A stretch of DNA of 64,000 nt from Bacteroides fragilis (GCF_002849695.1 NZ_CP018937.1:4960001-5024000), one strand, 5' to 3'. Positions 52,450 through 61,204 are shown, counted from the stretch's first letter. The notes: generated from the sequence alone by a model not told the origin. Made by a program: numbers and translations.

Positions 52450-53712
52450 ATGAAGAACATTAAGTTTATGATTAGGAATATGGAGGCAGAAACGGAACAG
52501 ACTATATGTGTCGTTTCGTATTTTGGCAAATCTACCATGATGTATGCCACGCCTCTAAGAATAGAACCTCTGTTTTGGGATGAAAAGAAGGAGTGCGTTA
52601 AAAATTCAAAGTATTGTACCAATAAGGACGAAATAAACGGTGCGCTTAAAAGTATAGAAGCAAAAATCAATTCTTTCATAGCCGAATCGACTACTAAAGG
52701 TGAATTGATAACTAAAGATACTCTCAGAAATCTTCTCGATACTCATTTCGGTAAAAAGATAGCTGCTGCATACGACTTTCATTCTTTCTTTGAGGAGTTC
52801 ATTCGGTTATGTGATACAAGGGTAAGCCCACGAAGAGGGGGGCAGACTATTGACTATAAGACAAAGCGTGAGTATGCTCGTACTTACTACTATATCCAAG
52901 AATACGAGAAGAAAAGAAAAGTACGATTAGAGTTCCGAAATATAAATCAGTCTTTCTTTAATGACTTTGTTGCTTTCCTGCAAGAGCTTGGTTTGAGTAC
53001 TAATACTATTTGGCACAAAACGGTAAGTCTTAAAGCTGTGATGAAAGCTGCCAATGAACAGGAACTAACCGATAATACTAAATACCAGCTATTCAAAAAT
53101 GTGTCAGAGGAAAGTCAAGCTATTGCTCTAAGTGAGGATGAACTTGATATGCTTGCACGTTTTGACTTTTCACATTCTGCCCGATTGGGGCGAACACGAG
53201 ATTTATTTCTTGTTGGCTGCTGGACCGGGTTGCGGTTCTCTGACTTTACCCGTATAAGAGAGGAAAATATCAAAGATGGAATGATAACTATTCAGCAACA
53301 GAAAACAAATGAGTTTGTTACTATCCCTTTGCATCCGATATTCCTTCGCATTTGGGAAAAGTATAACGGTCATCTTCCGGGTAATATAAGCAATCAGAAA
53401 TTTAATGATAATTTGAAAGATGTATGTAGGGAAGCCGGGTTAACGGATCATGTGATGAAATCAATAACCAAAGGCGGCAAGAAGCAAACGACTGTGTACG
53501 AGAAATGGCAACTTGTTTCATCTCATACAGCCCGGAGAAGTTTTGCTACCAATCTGTATAAATCCGGATTCCCTTCAATCTCAATCATGCAGATAACCGG
53601 ACATAAGACAGAAAGTAGCTTTCTGAAATATATCAAAGTGACTAAAGAAGAACATGCCAAGATGCTAATGATGCACTGGCAAAAGAATGGTAATCTATTA
53701 AAAGTAATGTGA
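52450..53712 (+). CDS. int: tyrosine-type site-specific integrase
   Basis: Recombinase of 420 aa. An N-terminal arm-binding region and a SAM-like core-binding domain (~105-215) precede the catalytic domain with Arg262 (TGLRFSD), His359/Arg362 (SHTARR), His385 (TGHKT) and the nucleophile Tyr394 (LKYIKV). It resembles the integrases of Bacteroides prophages and conjugative transposons. It should insert and, with an excisionase, excise this element. The target site is unknown. Confidence 0.95.
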   Translation: MKNIKFMIRNMEAETEQTICVVSYFGKSTMMYATPLRIEPLFWDEKKECVKNSKYCTNKDEINGALKSIEAKINSFIAESTTKGELITKDTLRNLLDTHFGKKIAAAYDFHSFFEEFIRLCDTRVSPRRGGQTIDYKTKREYARTYYYIQEYEKKRKVRLEFRNINQSFFNDFVAFLQELGLSTNTIWHKTVSLKAVMKAANEQELTDNTKYQLFKNVSEESQAIALSEDELDMLARFDFSHSARLGRTRDLFLVGCWTGLRFSDFTRIREENIKDGMITIQQQKTNEFVTIPLHPIFLRIWEKYNGHLPGNISNQKFNDNLKDVCREAGLTDHVMKSITKGGKKQTTVYEKWQLVSSHTARRSFATNLYKSGFPSISIMQITGHKTESSFLKYIKVTKEEHAKMLMMHWQKNGNLLKVM

Positions 53713-53713
53713 T

Positions 53714-54583
53714 ATGGGACGATTTACAGAAAGATGTATTGAAAATCTATTAGGAGAACTTCAAGTATATGCGGAGAGAGCAAACGAAGCAATGTCTTTA
53801 ATTGTTGATAATTTCCAACTTACCTATGACGCGCAAGAAGATACAGTTGATTTAACACGAATTGAGCATCCCGATTGGTACGGCAATGATTTTGAAAAGG
53901 AATGTAAAGTAAGGTTGGAATCATACGAGAGTATTATAAACGATGATATAGACAAACAGTTTGAAAATTACTTTGATTTAGTTGAATCGTATTTTAGCGA
54001 ATTTGAAGATGAAAAAAGATATACGCTTTTGCGCAAACTGATGAAATCAAGTTCTCTTTTCCTGCAGCATCAATCGTTAGTATTATATGATTTTATATAC
54101 GATTTTAAAGAGCAAGATTGTGAACTAAGGGAAACGTTTGAGGAGGGTTGCGCAAACTTCGCTCTTTGTATAATTGACGATTTTTATAGCTTCATACGTG
54201 AAGTTGTAGATTTATGCAAAGTTTACAAAATCGATGCTTATGAGATTGCTGTGGGGCTATTCCCGACATCAAAAGACATTGAACTATCATTGTTTGATAA
54301 GGATTATATTGCGGAGGAGGATGGGGCAAAGGATCCAATCTGGAAAAACGGAATTACTATGAATTGGAAAGGGCAAAACAATGTATTGACAGATATGTTT
54401 AGACAAGCAAAAAACAAGGGATATTTAACTAATTCAATTCCTGACATAGCAATATTTTTAAAAGAGAATTTTAGTTGTTTTGCTAATACTAAGTTATCTA
54501 CCATAGAAACTCAACTAAAAAATAATAGTTCAAGTGCGAACGCTTTCCCAAAAGAAGAAAAACGCATAAAAATAGACAACTAA
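53714..54583 (+). CDS. unrecognised acidic phage protein
   Basis: Protein of 289 aa that begins one base after the integrase stop, so it is co-expressed with it. It is strongly acidic and rich in Asp/Glu/Tyr (NDDIDKQFENYFDLVESYFS), probably mostly helical, with no signal peptide or membrane segment and no motif that I know. The C-terminal ~40 residues are polar and perhaps disordered. The place between integrase and excisionase is often used by accessory or defence genes. No function is assigned. Confidence 0.7.
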   Translation: MGRFTERCIENLLGELQVYAERANEAMSLIVDNFQLTYDAQEDTVDLTRIEHPDWYGNDFEKECKVRLESYESIINDDIDKQFENYFDLVESYFSEFEDEKRYTLLRKLMKSSSLFLQHQSLVLYDFIYDFKEQDCELRETFEEGCANFALCIIDDFYSFIREVVDLCKVYKIDAYEIAVGLFPTSKDIELSLFDKDYIAEEDGAKDPIWKNGITMNWKGQNNVLTDMFRQAKNKGYLTNSIPDIAIFLKENFSCFANTKLSTIETQLKNNSSSANAFPKEEKRIKIDN

Positions 54584-54636
54584 ATTATATACCATTTTAT
54601 ATACGGTATAGATAAAGAGCATAAGAACAGCCAATT

Positions 54637-54678
54637 TTGCATCCATAAGAACTAAAAATAAGTAACTTATGGATGCAA
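54637..54678 (+). promoter_or_regulatory. perfect hairpin that includes the xis-like start codon
   Basis: TTGCATCCATAAG (54637-54649) pairs perfectly with CTTATGGATGCAA (54666-54678); the 3' arm holds the ATG at 54669. The 16-nt loop is A-rich. Folded RNA would hide the start codon; as DNA it could be an operator for the HTH protein. Confidence 0.6.
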
Positions 54679-54977
54679 TTTCTTTATCTCCCAATGCAAT
54701 GCTTATTCAAGGTGCAACGATGAATGATCTTGAAAGCATGATGAGCCGCTTACTTGACAAAAAGCTGGCTGACATAATAGAATCTACTCCCAAAGTAGAA
54801 GAAGGTCCTAAAGATGGACTTCATAAACGTAAAGATGCGGCTAAAAGGCTGCAAGTTTCACTTCCTACTTTAGATGCATGGACGAAAGCGGGTATAATCA
54901 ATGCCCGGCGGATTGGTACACGTGTCTATTATACAGAGAAAGATATTAATGATGCTTTAAAAAAGGTATCTAAATAA
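54669..54977 (+). CDS. excisionase-like helix-turn-helix protein
   Basis: Protein of 102 aa. The C-terminal half is a MerR/excisionase-type HTH (PF12728 class): RKDAAKRLQVSLPTLDAWTKAG then ARRIGTRVYYTEKDINDAL. The N-terminal half is a short helix (NDLESMMSRLLDKKLADII). The same layout is found in Xis-type proteins of Bacteroides mobile elements. It may direct excision or regulate phage genes. Its start codon lies in a hairpin. Confidence 0.8.
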   Translation: MDAISLSPNAMLIQGATMNDLESMMSRLLDKKLADIIESTPKVEEGPKDGLHKRKDAAKRLQVSLPTLDAWTKAGIINARRIGTRVYYTEKDINDALKKVSK

Positions 54978-54993
54978 GAAAGGAGTTGCCCTT

Positions 54994-55266
54994 ATGACTA
55001 AGCAAAAGAACAACTCCAAATATCTTGGGCACGATTATACGAACAAAAGTACTGATTCCGCACGACTTATCCAATCAGTACGCAAACTATTTTCGTCCGG
55101 TGGCAAGTTTACCGCTAAGGAACTCAATTCTTTGGCAGGGACGAACGATGCCCGGAAGCTTATCTCCGTCCTTCGTCACAAAGAAGGTTGGCAAATAGAG
55201 GATTGCCGTTTATCCAATGGCTGTAAACTCTATTGGCTGGCAGAGAAAGGAGGTTCTAATGAGTGA
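54994..55266 (+). CDS. small winged-helix-like phage protein
   Basis: Protein of 90 aa, basic at the N-terminus, with FTAKELNSLAGTNDARKLISVLRHKEGW and CKLYWLAEKG, a pattern of a winged helix as seen in phage helix-turn-helix proteins. It overlaps the next gene by 8 bp, so it is coupled to the replication ATPase. It may be a replication initiator helper or regulator. Confidence 0.65.
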   Translation: MTKQKNNSKYLGHDYTNKSTDSARLIQSVRKLFSSGGKFTAKELNSLAGTNDARKLISVLRHKEGWQIEDCRLSNGCKLYWLAEKGGSNE

Positions 55267-56296
55267 AGAAATAAAAAAGATTCTTTCTGAGTTCGACCAA
55301 AAGCCGGAACCGGATATACCCCCCGATATAATGACCGCCATTAAAGGCAGCCGGCTTGATTTGTCACTCAATATCCCCGATCCTCAGATGTTGGTATCAA
55401 AAGGAGACTTACCAGTATGCACACGGGGCAACTTCTCATTCGTCATTGGGCAACCCGGTTCAAGAAAGAGCTTTCTATGTTCTGGAATATCCGGTGCATT
55501 TATGAGTGAATCCGGATGTATGGGTTTGGATAATCCCAACGGGACCGGTAGGTTACTTTGGATTGACACTGAGCAAGCAGCCGGACACGTTGCAAAGATC
55601 GGGCGAAGGCTTCACCGTATCGCAGGTTTACCTACAAATGTAAATTCGGAAAATATCATCATCCACATGCTTCGAGAATATCAACCACCAATGAGGCATA
55701 AGATTTTTAAAGCGTGCATGAATCTATACCATCCGGATTTTGTAGTTCTTGATGGAGTGAGTGATCTTATTGCCGATCCGAATAGCTCCGAACAATCTAC
55801 TGCTATTATAAATGACTTGATGGCTTTTACCAAAGAATATGATTGCCATATTCTAACAGTCATTCACGCCAATATAGGAAGCGAGAAAGCCCGTGGACAT
55901 TTGGGAGCGGAAGCATTGAGAAAGTGCGAGACGGCAATCTTTGCAGAAGCTGACGGAGATATAACCATATGCAAATGGGCTAAGACAAGAGATATGCGTC
56001 CTGATGAATTTGCTTTCACCATTGTAGAAGGGTTACCTATAGCGAGTAACTATGCCGGTAAGCAGTCGAAAGTAGACAAGCTGAAACAAACGATCACCGA
56101 TTCGATGCCGAAGTTACCGAATACGATTTCTTATTCAGACCTGTGTACTAAGATTATGGAGATAGGAAATATCAAAATTGATGCTGCTAAGAAAAAGGTG
56201 TCTGCTGCTACTGAGAAGAAGTTAATTATCAAAAATGAGGTAGGCATGTACCACCTTCCAACCATTGATGATAAGCCCTCTGATTTACCTTTTTAG
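55259..56296 (+). CDS. RecA/RepA-fold AAA ATPase
   Basis: Protein of 345 aa from ATG 55259, preceded by a strong Shine-Dalgarno (AAGGAGG). Walker A is GQPGSRKS (64-71); RLLWIDTEQAAGH and FVVLDGVSDLI are Walker B-type strands. The middle part matches RepA/RecA-like hexameric ATPases (AAA_25 type) of phages and plasmids; the C-terminus (~280-345) looks like a winged helix. It probably loads or powers the replication helicase at the iterons downstream. Confidence 0.82.
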   Translation: MSEEIKKILSEFDQKPEPDIPPDIMTAIKGSRLDLSLNIPDPQMLVSKGDLPVCTRGNFSFVIGQPGSRKSFLCSGISGAFMSESGCMGLDNPNGTGRLLWIDTEQAAGHVAKIGRRLHRIAGLPTNVNSENIIIHMLREYQPPMRHKIFKACMNLYHPDFVVLDGVSDLIADPNSSEQSTAIINDLMAFTKEYDCHILTVIHANIGSEKARGHLGAEALRKCETAIFAEADGDITICKWAKTRDMRPDEFAFTIVEGLPIASNYAGKQSKVDKLKQTITDSMPKLPNTISYSDLCTKIMEIGNIKIDAAKKKVSAATEKKLIIKNEVGMYHLPTIDDKPSDLPF

Positions 56297-56313
56297 GTGG
56301 TGGAATGTACGCA

Positions 56314-56448
56314 GGTGTACAGGGCTATCTATATATATAGCCCTATACACTTACACCAAATACACCGTATATACACTGAATTTACACCAAATATACACCT
56401 GTTTTATAGTGTATTTTACACATGCCAAAAAAACAGGTGAAATACACC
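56314..56448. repeat. iteron-like TACAC array, candidate phage origin
   Basis: TACAC[CT] words start at 56346, 56352, 56361, 56372, 56383, 56394, 56417 and 56443, several exactly 11 bp apart; inverse GTGTA words lie at 56315 and 56409. The 165-bp gap is AT-rich and separates the ATPase from the primase. Iterons next to replication genes are typical of replication origins. Confidence 0.6.
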
Positions 56449-56461
56449 TACTTTTTGATGT

Positions 56462-57511
56462 ATGAATGAAACTAAATATCACCTACAAAAATACGCCGGA
56501 ATGAGTACCCGGCACACGTGCCCTCAATGCGGACACAAGAAAGAATTCACTCTTTATGTTGATGAAAGAAATAACCCTATTGATGAATCGTGCGGACGTT
56601 GCAACCGGGAACGTTGCGGCTACCACTTGACACCGGCAGAGTATTTCAAGGAACACCCAACGAATGACCGGACCGACTTCGCAACATGGAAGCAACCGGA
56701 ACCGGTTAAAGTGATCCCTGTATCTTATTTGCCCTCAACACTATTAGTAGCAGATACACACCGGGCTAAAAACAATCTATTCCAGTTCATGGCTAAAGAG
56801 TTTGGAAATGATGAGGCAAACCGTGTCTTTAATGCCTATCGTGTAGGAACATCCCGACACTGGAAGAATAACGACGGCTTAGCAACTACCTTTCCTCAGA
56901 TTGACGATAAAGGTCGGCTGTGTCAATTGAAAGTAATGGCATATAATCCCACCACTGGAAAACGAATGAAGAAACAGGATCAGGCGGGGTTATGGAGCGA
57001 CAAGGCTCAAAAGTACATCCATGACTCCCGACCGATGGATAAAATTTGGTTCGCCGGCAAAACTCTTCTCGGAAACTATGAAGCCAACCTACAGCAGACT
57101 TTCTTTGGTTGCCACTTGATTAAAGAGGCTTCTCGTGTGGGAATTGTCGAAAGTGAGAAGTCAGCCCTTATATGCTCTGTCTTGATGCCGGAAATAACTT
57201 GGATAGCAACAGGCGGATGTAATGGGTGCAAATGGACGGCATCAGCCGTTTTTCAGCCGTTAATCGGTAAAAGGGTAGTCTTATACCCCGATAGTGGGAT
57301 GTTCGCTAAATGGGAAGAAAAAGCGGCAATACTACGAAATGGCGGTGTAGATGCGACAGTCAGTCGGGCGTGTGAAGGCCTGCCGCACAACTGGGATGTC
57401 GCCGATGTACTTCTCAGAGAACGCCACGCAAAAAGAGGAATGACCGTTGGCGAAGTTCTTGCTTATGCCACCGAGATAGGAGTTATTAACCAAATCCATG
57501 TAAACGTATGA
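56462..57511 (+). CDS. phage primase-like protein (zinc ribbon and toprim-like)
   Basis: Protein of 349 aa. The N-terminal zinc ribbon has Cys20, Cys23, Cys44 and Cys47 (CPQCGHKKEF, CGRCNRERC). The C-terminal half has a toprim-like block: RVGIVESEKSALICSVL, then VVLYPDSG. This fits phage primases of the DUF6371 type in Bacteroidota. It should make RNA primers at the origin just upstream. It overlaps the helicase gene by 4 bp. Confidence 0.8.
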   Translation: MNETKYHLQKYAGMSTRHTCPQCGHKKEFTLYVDERNNPIDESCGRCNRERCGYHLTPAEYFKEHPTNDRTDFATWKQPEPVKVIPVSYLPSTLLVADTHRAKNNLFQFMAKEFGNDEANRVFNAYRVGTSRHWKNNDGLATTFPQIDDKGRLCQLKVMAYNPTTGKRMKKQDQAGLWSDKAQKYIHDSRPMDKIWFAGKTLLGNYEANLQQTFFGCHLIKEASRVGIVESEKSALICSVLMPEITWIATGGCNGCKWTASAVFQPLIGKRVVLYPDSGMFAKWEEKAAILRNGGVDATVSRACEGLPHNWDVADVLLRERHAKRGMTVGEVLAYATEIGVINQIHVNV

Positions 57512-58734
57512 TTCAATTAAGAAAATACCAAAACAATATAGCCATACAAGCCGCCTATAAACTGGTGGCATTCGGCTGCTGTTACCTGTCTATGGAATGC
57601 AGGACCGGAAAAACCATTACTGCACTATCTGCTGCCGACAACTTCGATGCACAAAGTGTACTGTTCATTACCAAGCTGAAAGCTATCCCATCCATCAAAG
57701 CGGATTATGAGGCGTTGAAACCTGTAAACTTCCAACTGGACGTTATCAACTACGAGAGTGCGCACAAGGCAAAGGGAAAGTACGACCTTGTGATTATTGA
57801 TGAAGCTCACTCGCTGGGTGCATACCCCAAACCAAGCAAACGAACTCAGGAGATAAAGACCATTTGCGAGGGTCTGCCTGTACTTTATCTATCCGGTACA
57901 CCGTCTCCTGAAAGCTATTCACAGTTATATCACCAATTCTGGGTATGTTCATCCTCTCCGTGGAAGGAATACAAGACTTTCTACAAGTGGGCAAAGGTCT
58001 ATGTAAACGTAAAGCAGAAGAAGGTGAACGGTTATTTAATCAACGACTACAGCCATGCGGACAAAGCGAAGATAGACCGGGACACAAAAGACTTGTTCAT
58101 CAGCTACTCACAGGAACAAGCCGGATTTGAGGTGAACATAAACGAGCATATACTATCAGTACCAATGAATGACCGGACCGGGCGATACATAAAATCCATG
58201 CGTGATAACCTGATGGTAGAAATAGATGGTAATGCCATTTTAGGCGACACTCCGGCTAAGTTACTCACCAAGCTGCATCAGTTATCATCCGGTACGGTAA
58301 TTGCTGAAAACGGGCTTCATTTGACATTTGATAAAAGCAAAGCTGAATTTGTCCGTAAGCAGTTCGCAGGGAAGAAGGTCGCACTATTCTATGTGTACCA
58401 ATCGGAAGCGGAGCTTTTGCAGTCTGTTTTCCAGAACTGGACGGATAGCCCGGAAGTGTTTCAATTATCAACGGATAAGGTTTTTATCTCACAGGTTCGC
58501 CGGGCACGTGAAGGAGTTCGACTTGATACGGCTGATGCTTTGATATTCTTCAATCTGGAGTTCAGTTTCCTGTCATACGAGCAGGGACGAAACAGGCTTG
58601 TATCGAAAGAACGTACTGTACCGGCAGATGTTTATTTCCTCTGCTCTGATTGTGGTATTGAAAGCAAGATATTGGAGGCAGTACACGGAAAGCAGGACTT
58701 TACCCTTTCATGGTTCAACAAGAAAGCGAGATAG
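57508..58734 (+). CDS. SF2 DEAH-type helicase
   Basis: Protein of 408 aa. Walker A is CRTGKT (31-36), the DEAH box is at 98-101 (IIDEAH), motif III is LYLSGTPSP and motif VI SYEQGRNRL is near 365-373. It is a compact SNF2/SF2 helicase of phage type that remodels DNA during replication or recombination. It is part of the primase-helicase-nuclease block. Confidence 0.85.
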   Translation: MIQLRKYQNNIAIQAAYKLVAFGCCYLSMECRTGKTITALSAADNFDAQSVLFITKLKAIPSIKADYEALKPVNFQLDVINYESAHKAKGKYDLVIIDEAHSLGAYPKPSKRTQEIKTICEGLPVLYLSGTPSPESYSQLYHQFWVCSSSPWKEYKTFYKWAKVYVNVKQKKVNGYLINDYSHADKAKIDRDTKDLFISYSQEQAGFEVNINEHILSVPMNDRTGRYIKSMRDNLMVEIDGNAILGDTPAKLLTKLHQLSSGTVIAENGLHLTFDKSKAEFVRKQFAGKKVALFYVYQSEAELLQSVFQNWTDSPEVFQLSTDKVFISQVRRAREGVRLDTADALIFFNLEFSFLSYEQGRNRLVSKERTVPADVYFLCSDCGIESKILEAVHGKQDFTLSWFNKKAR

Positions 58735-58736
58735 TC

Positions 58737-58979
58737 ATGGCAGAACTGGAAAGTAAAATACAGGCCCGTATTATCAAAAGACTGGAGGCGCAAGGCTATT
58801 ACGTGGTAAAACTGATTCTCACGAATAAAAACGGGATTCCTGATTTATTGGTACTCAAGGAAGGTAAAGCCTTTTTCGTAGAGGTGAAGCGGCCTGGTGA
58901 AAAGCCTCGACCGTTACAAGAATACCGGATGAATGAGTTACGAGAATTGGGCTTTATATGTGAAGTGTGGAAAGAATAG
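58737..58979 (+). CDS. VRR-NUC domain nuclease
   Basis: Protein of 80 aa from ATG 58737, two bases after the helicase stop. It is a minimal VRR-NUC domain: IQARIIKRLEAQGYYVVKL, then the PD-(D/E)xK core GIPDLLVLK and FFVEVKRPGEK. Such stand-alone nucleases in phages probably cut branched DNA beside a helicase partner. Confidence 0.88.
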   Translation: MAELESKIQARIIKRLEAQGYYVVKLILTNKNGIPDLLVLKEGKAFFVEVKRPGEKPRPLQEYRMNELRELGFICEVWKE

Positions 58980-59075
58980 ATTCAAATAAGGCGATTTAAG
59001 CCTTTTATTCTTGCGAGGCGATAAGATATTCGTCTTTGCGGAAAAAGTCGCTAATTTATAAAACGTGATAAGAAT

Positions 59076-59369
59076 ATGGAAAGATTGCAGACTATTAAAC
59101 CTTCACTATTGAAGGATAAATTTAAAAAGTACGGTGATACCTTTGAACTGGTAGCCAAAAACGAAAGCAACCGGATGTATTGTTACCGAAGAACGACACC
59201 GGAAGGAATTGTGTATTTTGAAGTGTTCCGGTCTAATCTTGGTAAAGATGAAAATGGAAGATCCTATGAGTACTATCCAAGAGATTCACAGTTTGGTGCA
59301 ACTGCATGGTGCATTCGTGATAGTGAACACGCACAAAAGAAGATTCAGAAGTATATGCAAATGCCATAA
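59076..59369 (+). CDS. small unrecognised phage protein
   Basis: Protein of 97 aa, basic, with MYCYRRTTPEGIVYFEVFRS and YYPRDSQFGATAWC as recognisable conserved-looking stretches. Small phage proteins with this aromatic beta pattern occur near replication genes, but I do not know a function. The 96 bp upstream hold a small GC hairpin (AAGGC/GCCTT at 58987-59003) but no clear promoter. Confidence 0.6.
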   Translation: MERLQTIKPSLLKDKFKKYGDTFELVAKNESNRMYCYRRTTPEGIVYFEVFRSNLGKDENGRSYEYYPRDSQFGATAWCIRDSEHAQKKIQKYMQMP

Positions 59370-59510
59370 GCAAATAGGGCTTGTGTTTAAGCCGCTTTCT
59401 TTTCAAAGTGGAACAATGTATCATTTGAATAGCAAAATGGCTAAAATCACAAACAAGATAAGAATAGAGCGATATTTTAGATCAATATTAATTTTAAAAA
59501 GAACAGAATC

Positions 59511-59945
59511 ATGGAAACAAAAACAGTATTTGGAACAGAAACTTATCAAGCAGAAATTCTTCTCTCAGAAAAAACAAACGATGAAGGCAAGAAGGCTGAG
59601 GGTATTTCTTTGCAACTGTTTCAGGGTGGAAAAATAAAGTTGGAGAACGGACAGTTGGTGTCTATTGAATTATCAAAAGAAGATGCCAAAGAGTTAGCAA
59701 TCCAGCTTTTGAAAGTAAGTTCCGAGCCGGTTCCCCAGCGTGGTGGGCTTTCAATTGACAATTATGGCGAATGGGGATTTACCCTATATCACGCAACGGA
59801 AGAAGGAGGCAAGCTCTGTGATGAACCACTTGTCTGTATTGATGGCGTTCAGACGGATGATATTCCCGAAGATGGAAGTATATCTATATGCCTTACAAAC
59901 AAATCGGCAAGAGATATGATTTCGGGGCTGGCAACAATCGTATAA
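59511..59945 (+). CDS. unrecognised phage protein
   Basis: Protein of 144 aa, acidic, with mixed alpha/beta character: TVFGTETYQAEILL at the N-terminus, SKEDAKELAIQLLK helix and GEWGFTLYHATEE near the middle. No family is recognised. It stands alone, 141 bp after the gene before it. Confidence 0.55.
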   Translation: METKTVFGTETYQAEILLSEKTNDEGKKAEGISLQLFQGGKIKLENGQLVSIELSKEDAKELAIQLLKVSSEPVPQRGGLSIDNYGEWGFTLYHATEEGGKLCDEPLVCIDGVQTDDIPEDGSISICLTNKSARDMISGLATIV

Positions 59946-59952
59946 CATAACT

Positions 59953-59984
59953 CCGGGTAGGTCTGCTTCGGATGATCTACCCGG
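59953..59984 (+). other. hairpin before the morphogenesis genes
   Basis: CCGGGTAG (59953-59960) and CTACCCGG (59977-59984) form a perfect 8-bp stem with a 16-nt loop, without a T run. It separates the replication part from the next gene set and may be a weak terminator. Confidence 0.45.
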
Positions 59985-60010
59985 TTACTAAATCAAACTA
60001 AAGTAGTAAA

Positions 60011-60310
60011 ATGGGTAGAAAGAAAAATGACGGAAAAGGGCGGTTGGGTGGTAGGGCCAAAGGAACGCCGAACAAAATATCAGGTACGGTAAAAGAATGG
60101 ATTCAAGCAGTAATAGACAACAACAAAGAACAGTTTGAAGATGATTTGCAATCACTTGAACCCAACGAACGAATCAAGGTTATTTCCAATCTGTTTCAGT
60201 ATGTTGTGCCTAAAGCCTCTACCGATTCAGATGATGATATCCCTGCAAATATCAAAGAGGGTATCAAGGTATCGGAATGGATTAAAAGTAAAATTAAAAA
60301 GGAGGACTAA
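60011..60310 (+). CDS. DUF5681-like small phage protein
   Basis: Protein of 99 aa. The N-terminus is basic and glycine-rich (GRKKNDGKGRLGGRAKGTPNK), the GRPKGSxNK-type motif of DUF5681, followed by a helical part. In many phages such proteins lie beside or form part of the small terminase or a DNA-binding morphogenesis factor. No large terminase follows, so that role is unproven here. Confidence 0.6.
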   Translation: MGRKKNDGKGRLGGRAKGTPNKISGTVKEWIQAVIDNNKEQFEDDLQSLEPNERIKVISNLFQYVVPKASTDSDDDIPANIKEGIKVSEWIKSKIKKED

Positions 60311-60311
60311 A

Positions 60312-60860
60312 ATGAGATTTACACCTACAAAAAAAGAAGATTGGTTACAATCACTCAAGTTAAACGAAGACTATCAAAAATTCAATGATGAGCAATTATC
60401 AAACATTTACGAAGCGATGGTAGAAGAAGCAAATAGAGGTATGATAGCCGCAGCAGCTTTGGGAGGCAAATGGGAACCGGGCGAACCTGATTACAATCTA
60501 TTGAAAGCAAAGAATATTTCCAACGCTCCAGCCGAAAGACTTGTGCAGGTATTCAAAGAACTATATTCAGAGTACGAGAAGAATCTCCGTAATATGTTCA
60601 ATGATTCCAGAACCGAGCTAAGTATATCGCCTCAACAGGTGGCAGAAGCGTTGCACCGATACGGGCTGAGTGAATATGCCTCACAAGTCTATATTCTTTT
60701 CGGTGGTATGTATGCCGGATGTGCCTACAACATAAAGAATGTGATTCAGGATGTCAAAGGATGGGTTGCCGCCTATCGTATGGCAGACGAATTGAACGTT
60801 GATGTATCAGAAATTGAACCACAAAAAGCATTAGAGTACTATAAAACCCAAAAATCATGA
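60312..60860 (+). CDS. unrecognised phage protein
   Basis: Protein of 182 aa from ATG 60312, one base after the stop of the previous gene. It is mainly helical, with YNLLKAKNISNAPAERLVQV and YASQVYILFGGMYAGCAYNI as notable stretches. It overlaps the next gene by 4 bp (ATGA), so the run 60011-61824 is one translation unit. No family is recognised; a tail or head morphogenesis role is guessed from place. Confidence 0.6.
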   Translation: MRFTPTKKEDWLQSLKLNEDYQKFNDEQLSNIYEAMVEEANRGMIAAAALGGKWEPGEPDYNLLKAKNISNAPAERLVQVFKELYSEYEKNLRNMFNDSRTELSISPQQVAEALHRYGLSEYASQVYILFGGMYAGCAYNIKNVIQDVKGWVAAYRMADELNVDVSEIEPQKALEYYKTQKS

Positions 60861-61204
60861 ATCATAGAATAATCAGATTAGCAGGTAGGAGCTATGTAAT
60901 ATGCGGCTTCACCCCTTCAACTACAAAGAGAGTAATATCAACGCTCAGAGGATTAGACGTACAGGAATTGAAAGATATTCCTGATTCAGTCCCGGTTATG
61001 GTAAATGCTATTTCAATAGCTATTTCAGGAAGTGGCATTTTAAGCCGATTTAAAGCGATGTTCATTCGCAAGCGACTAACTAATCATGCGGAAGTAGAAA
61101 GTTTGCTGGAAGCAACGGAAAATGTTATAGGGATGATTCCTACTGATGAGTTCTACACACTATCAACAATTACCAATCAATTCAAAAAAGTAATCGTAAA
61201 ATGA
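60857..61204 (+). CDS. tail-assembly-chaperone-like protein, first
   Basis: Protein of 115 aa of helical character (VPVMVNAISIAISGSGILSR). It lies, with the next gene, directly before the tape measure gene, where phages usually carry two assembly chaperones (gpG/gpT of lambda). The two frames overlap by 4 bp (ATGA). No slippery heptamer that I can recognise joins them. Assignment rests on position. Confidence 0.5.
   Translation: MNHRIIRLAGRSYVICGFTPSTTKRVISTLRGLDVQELKDIPDSVPVMVNAISIAISGSGILSRFKAMFIRKRLTNHAEVESLLEATENVIGMIPTDEFYTLSTITNQFKKVIVK

Noticed and set aside
56345..56399. CRISPR array
   Set aside because: The repeated words are 5-6 bp with 11-bp steps, far too short for CRISPR repeats and spacers.
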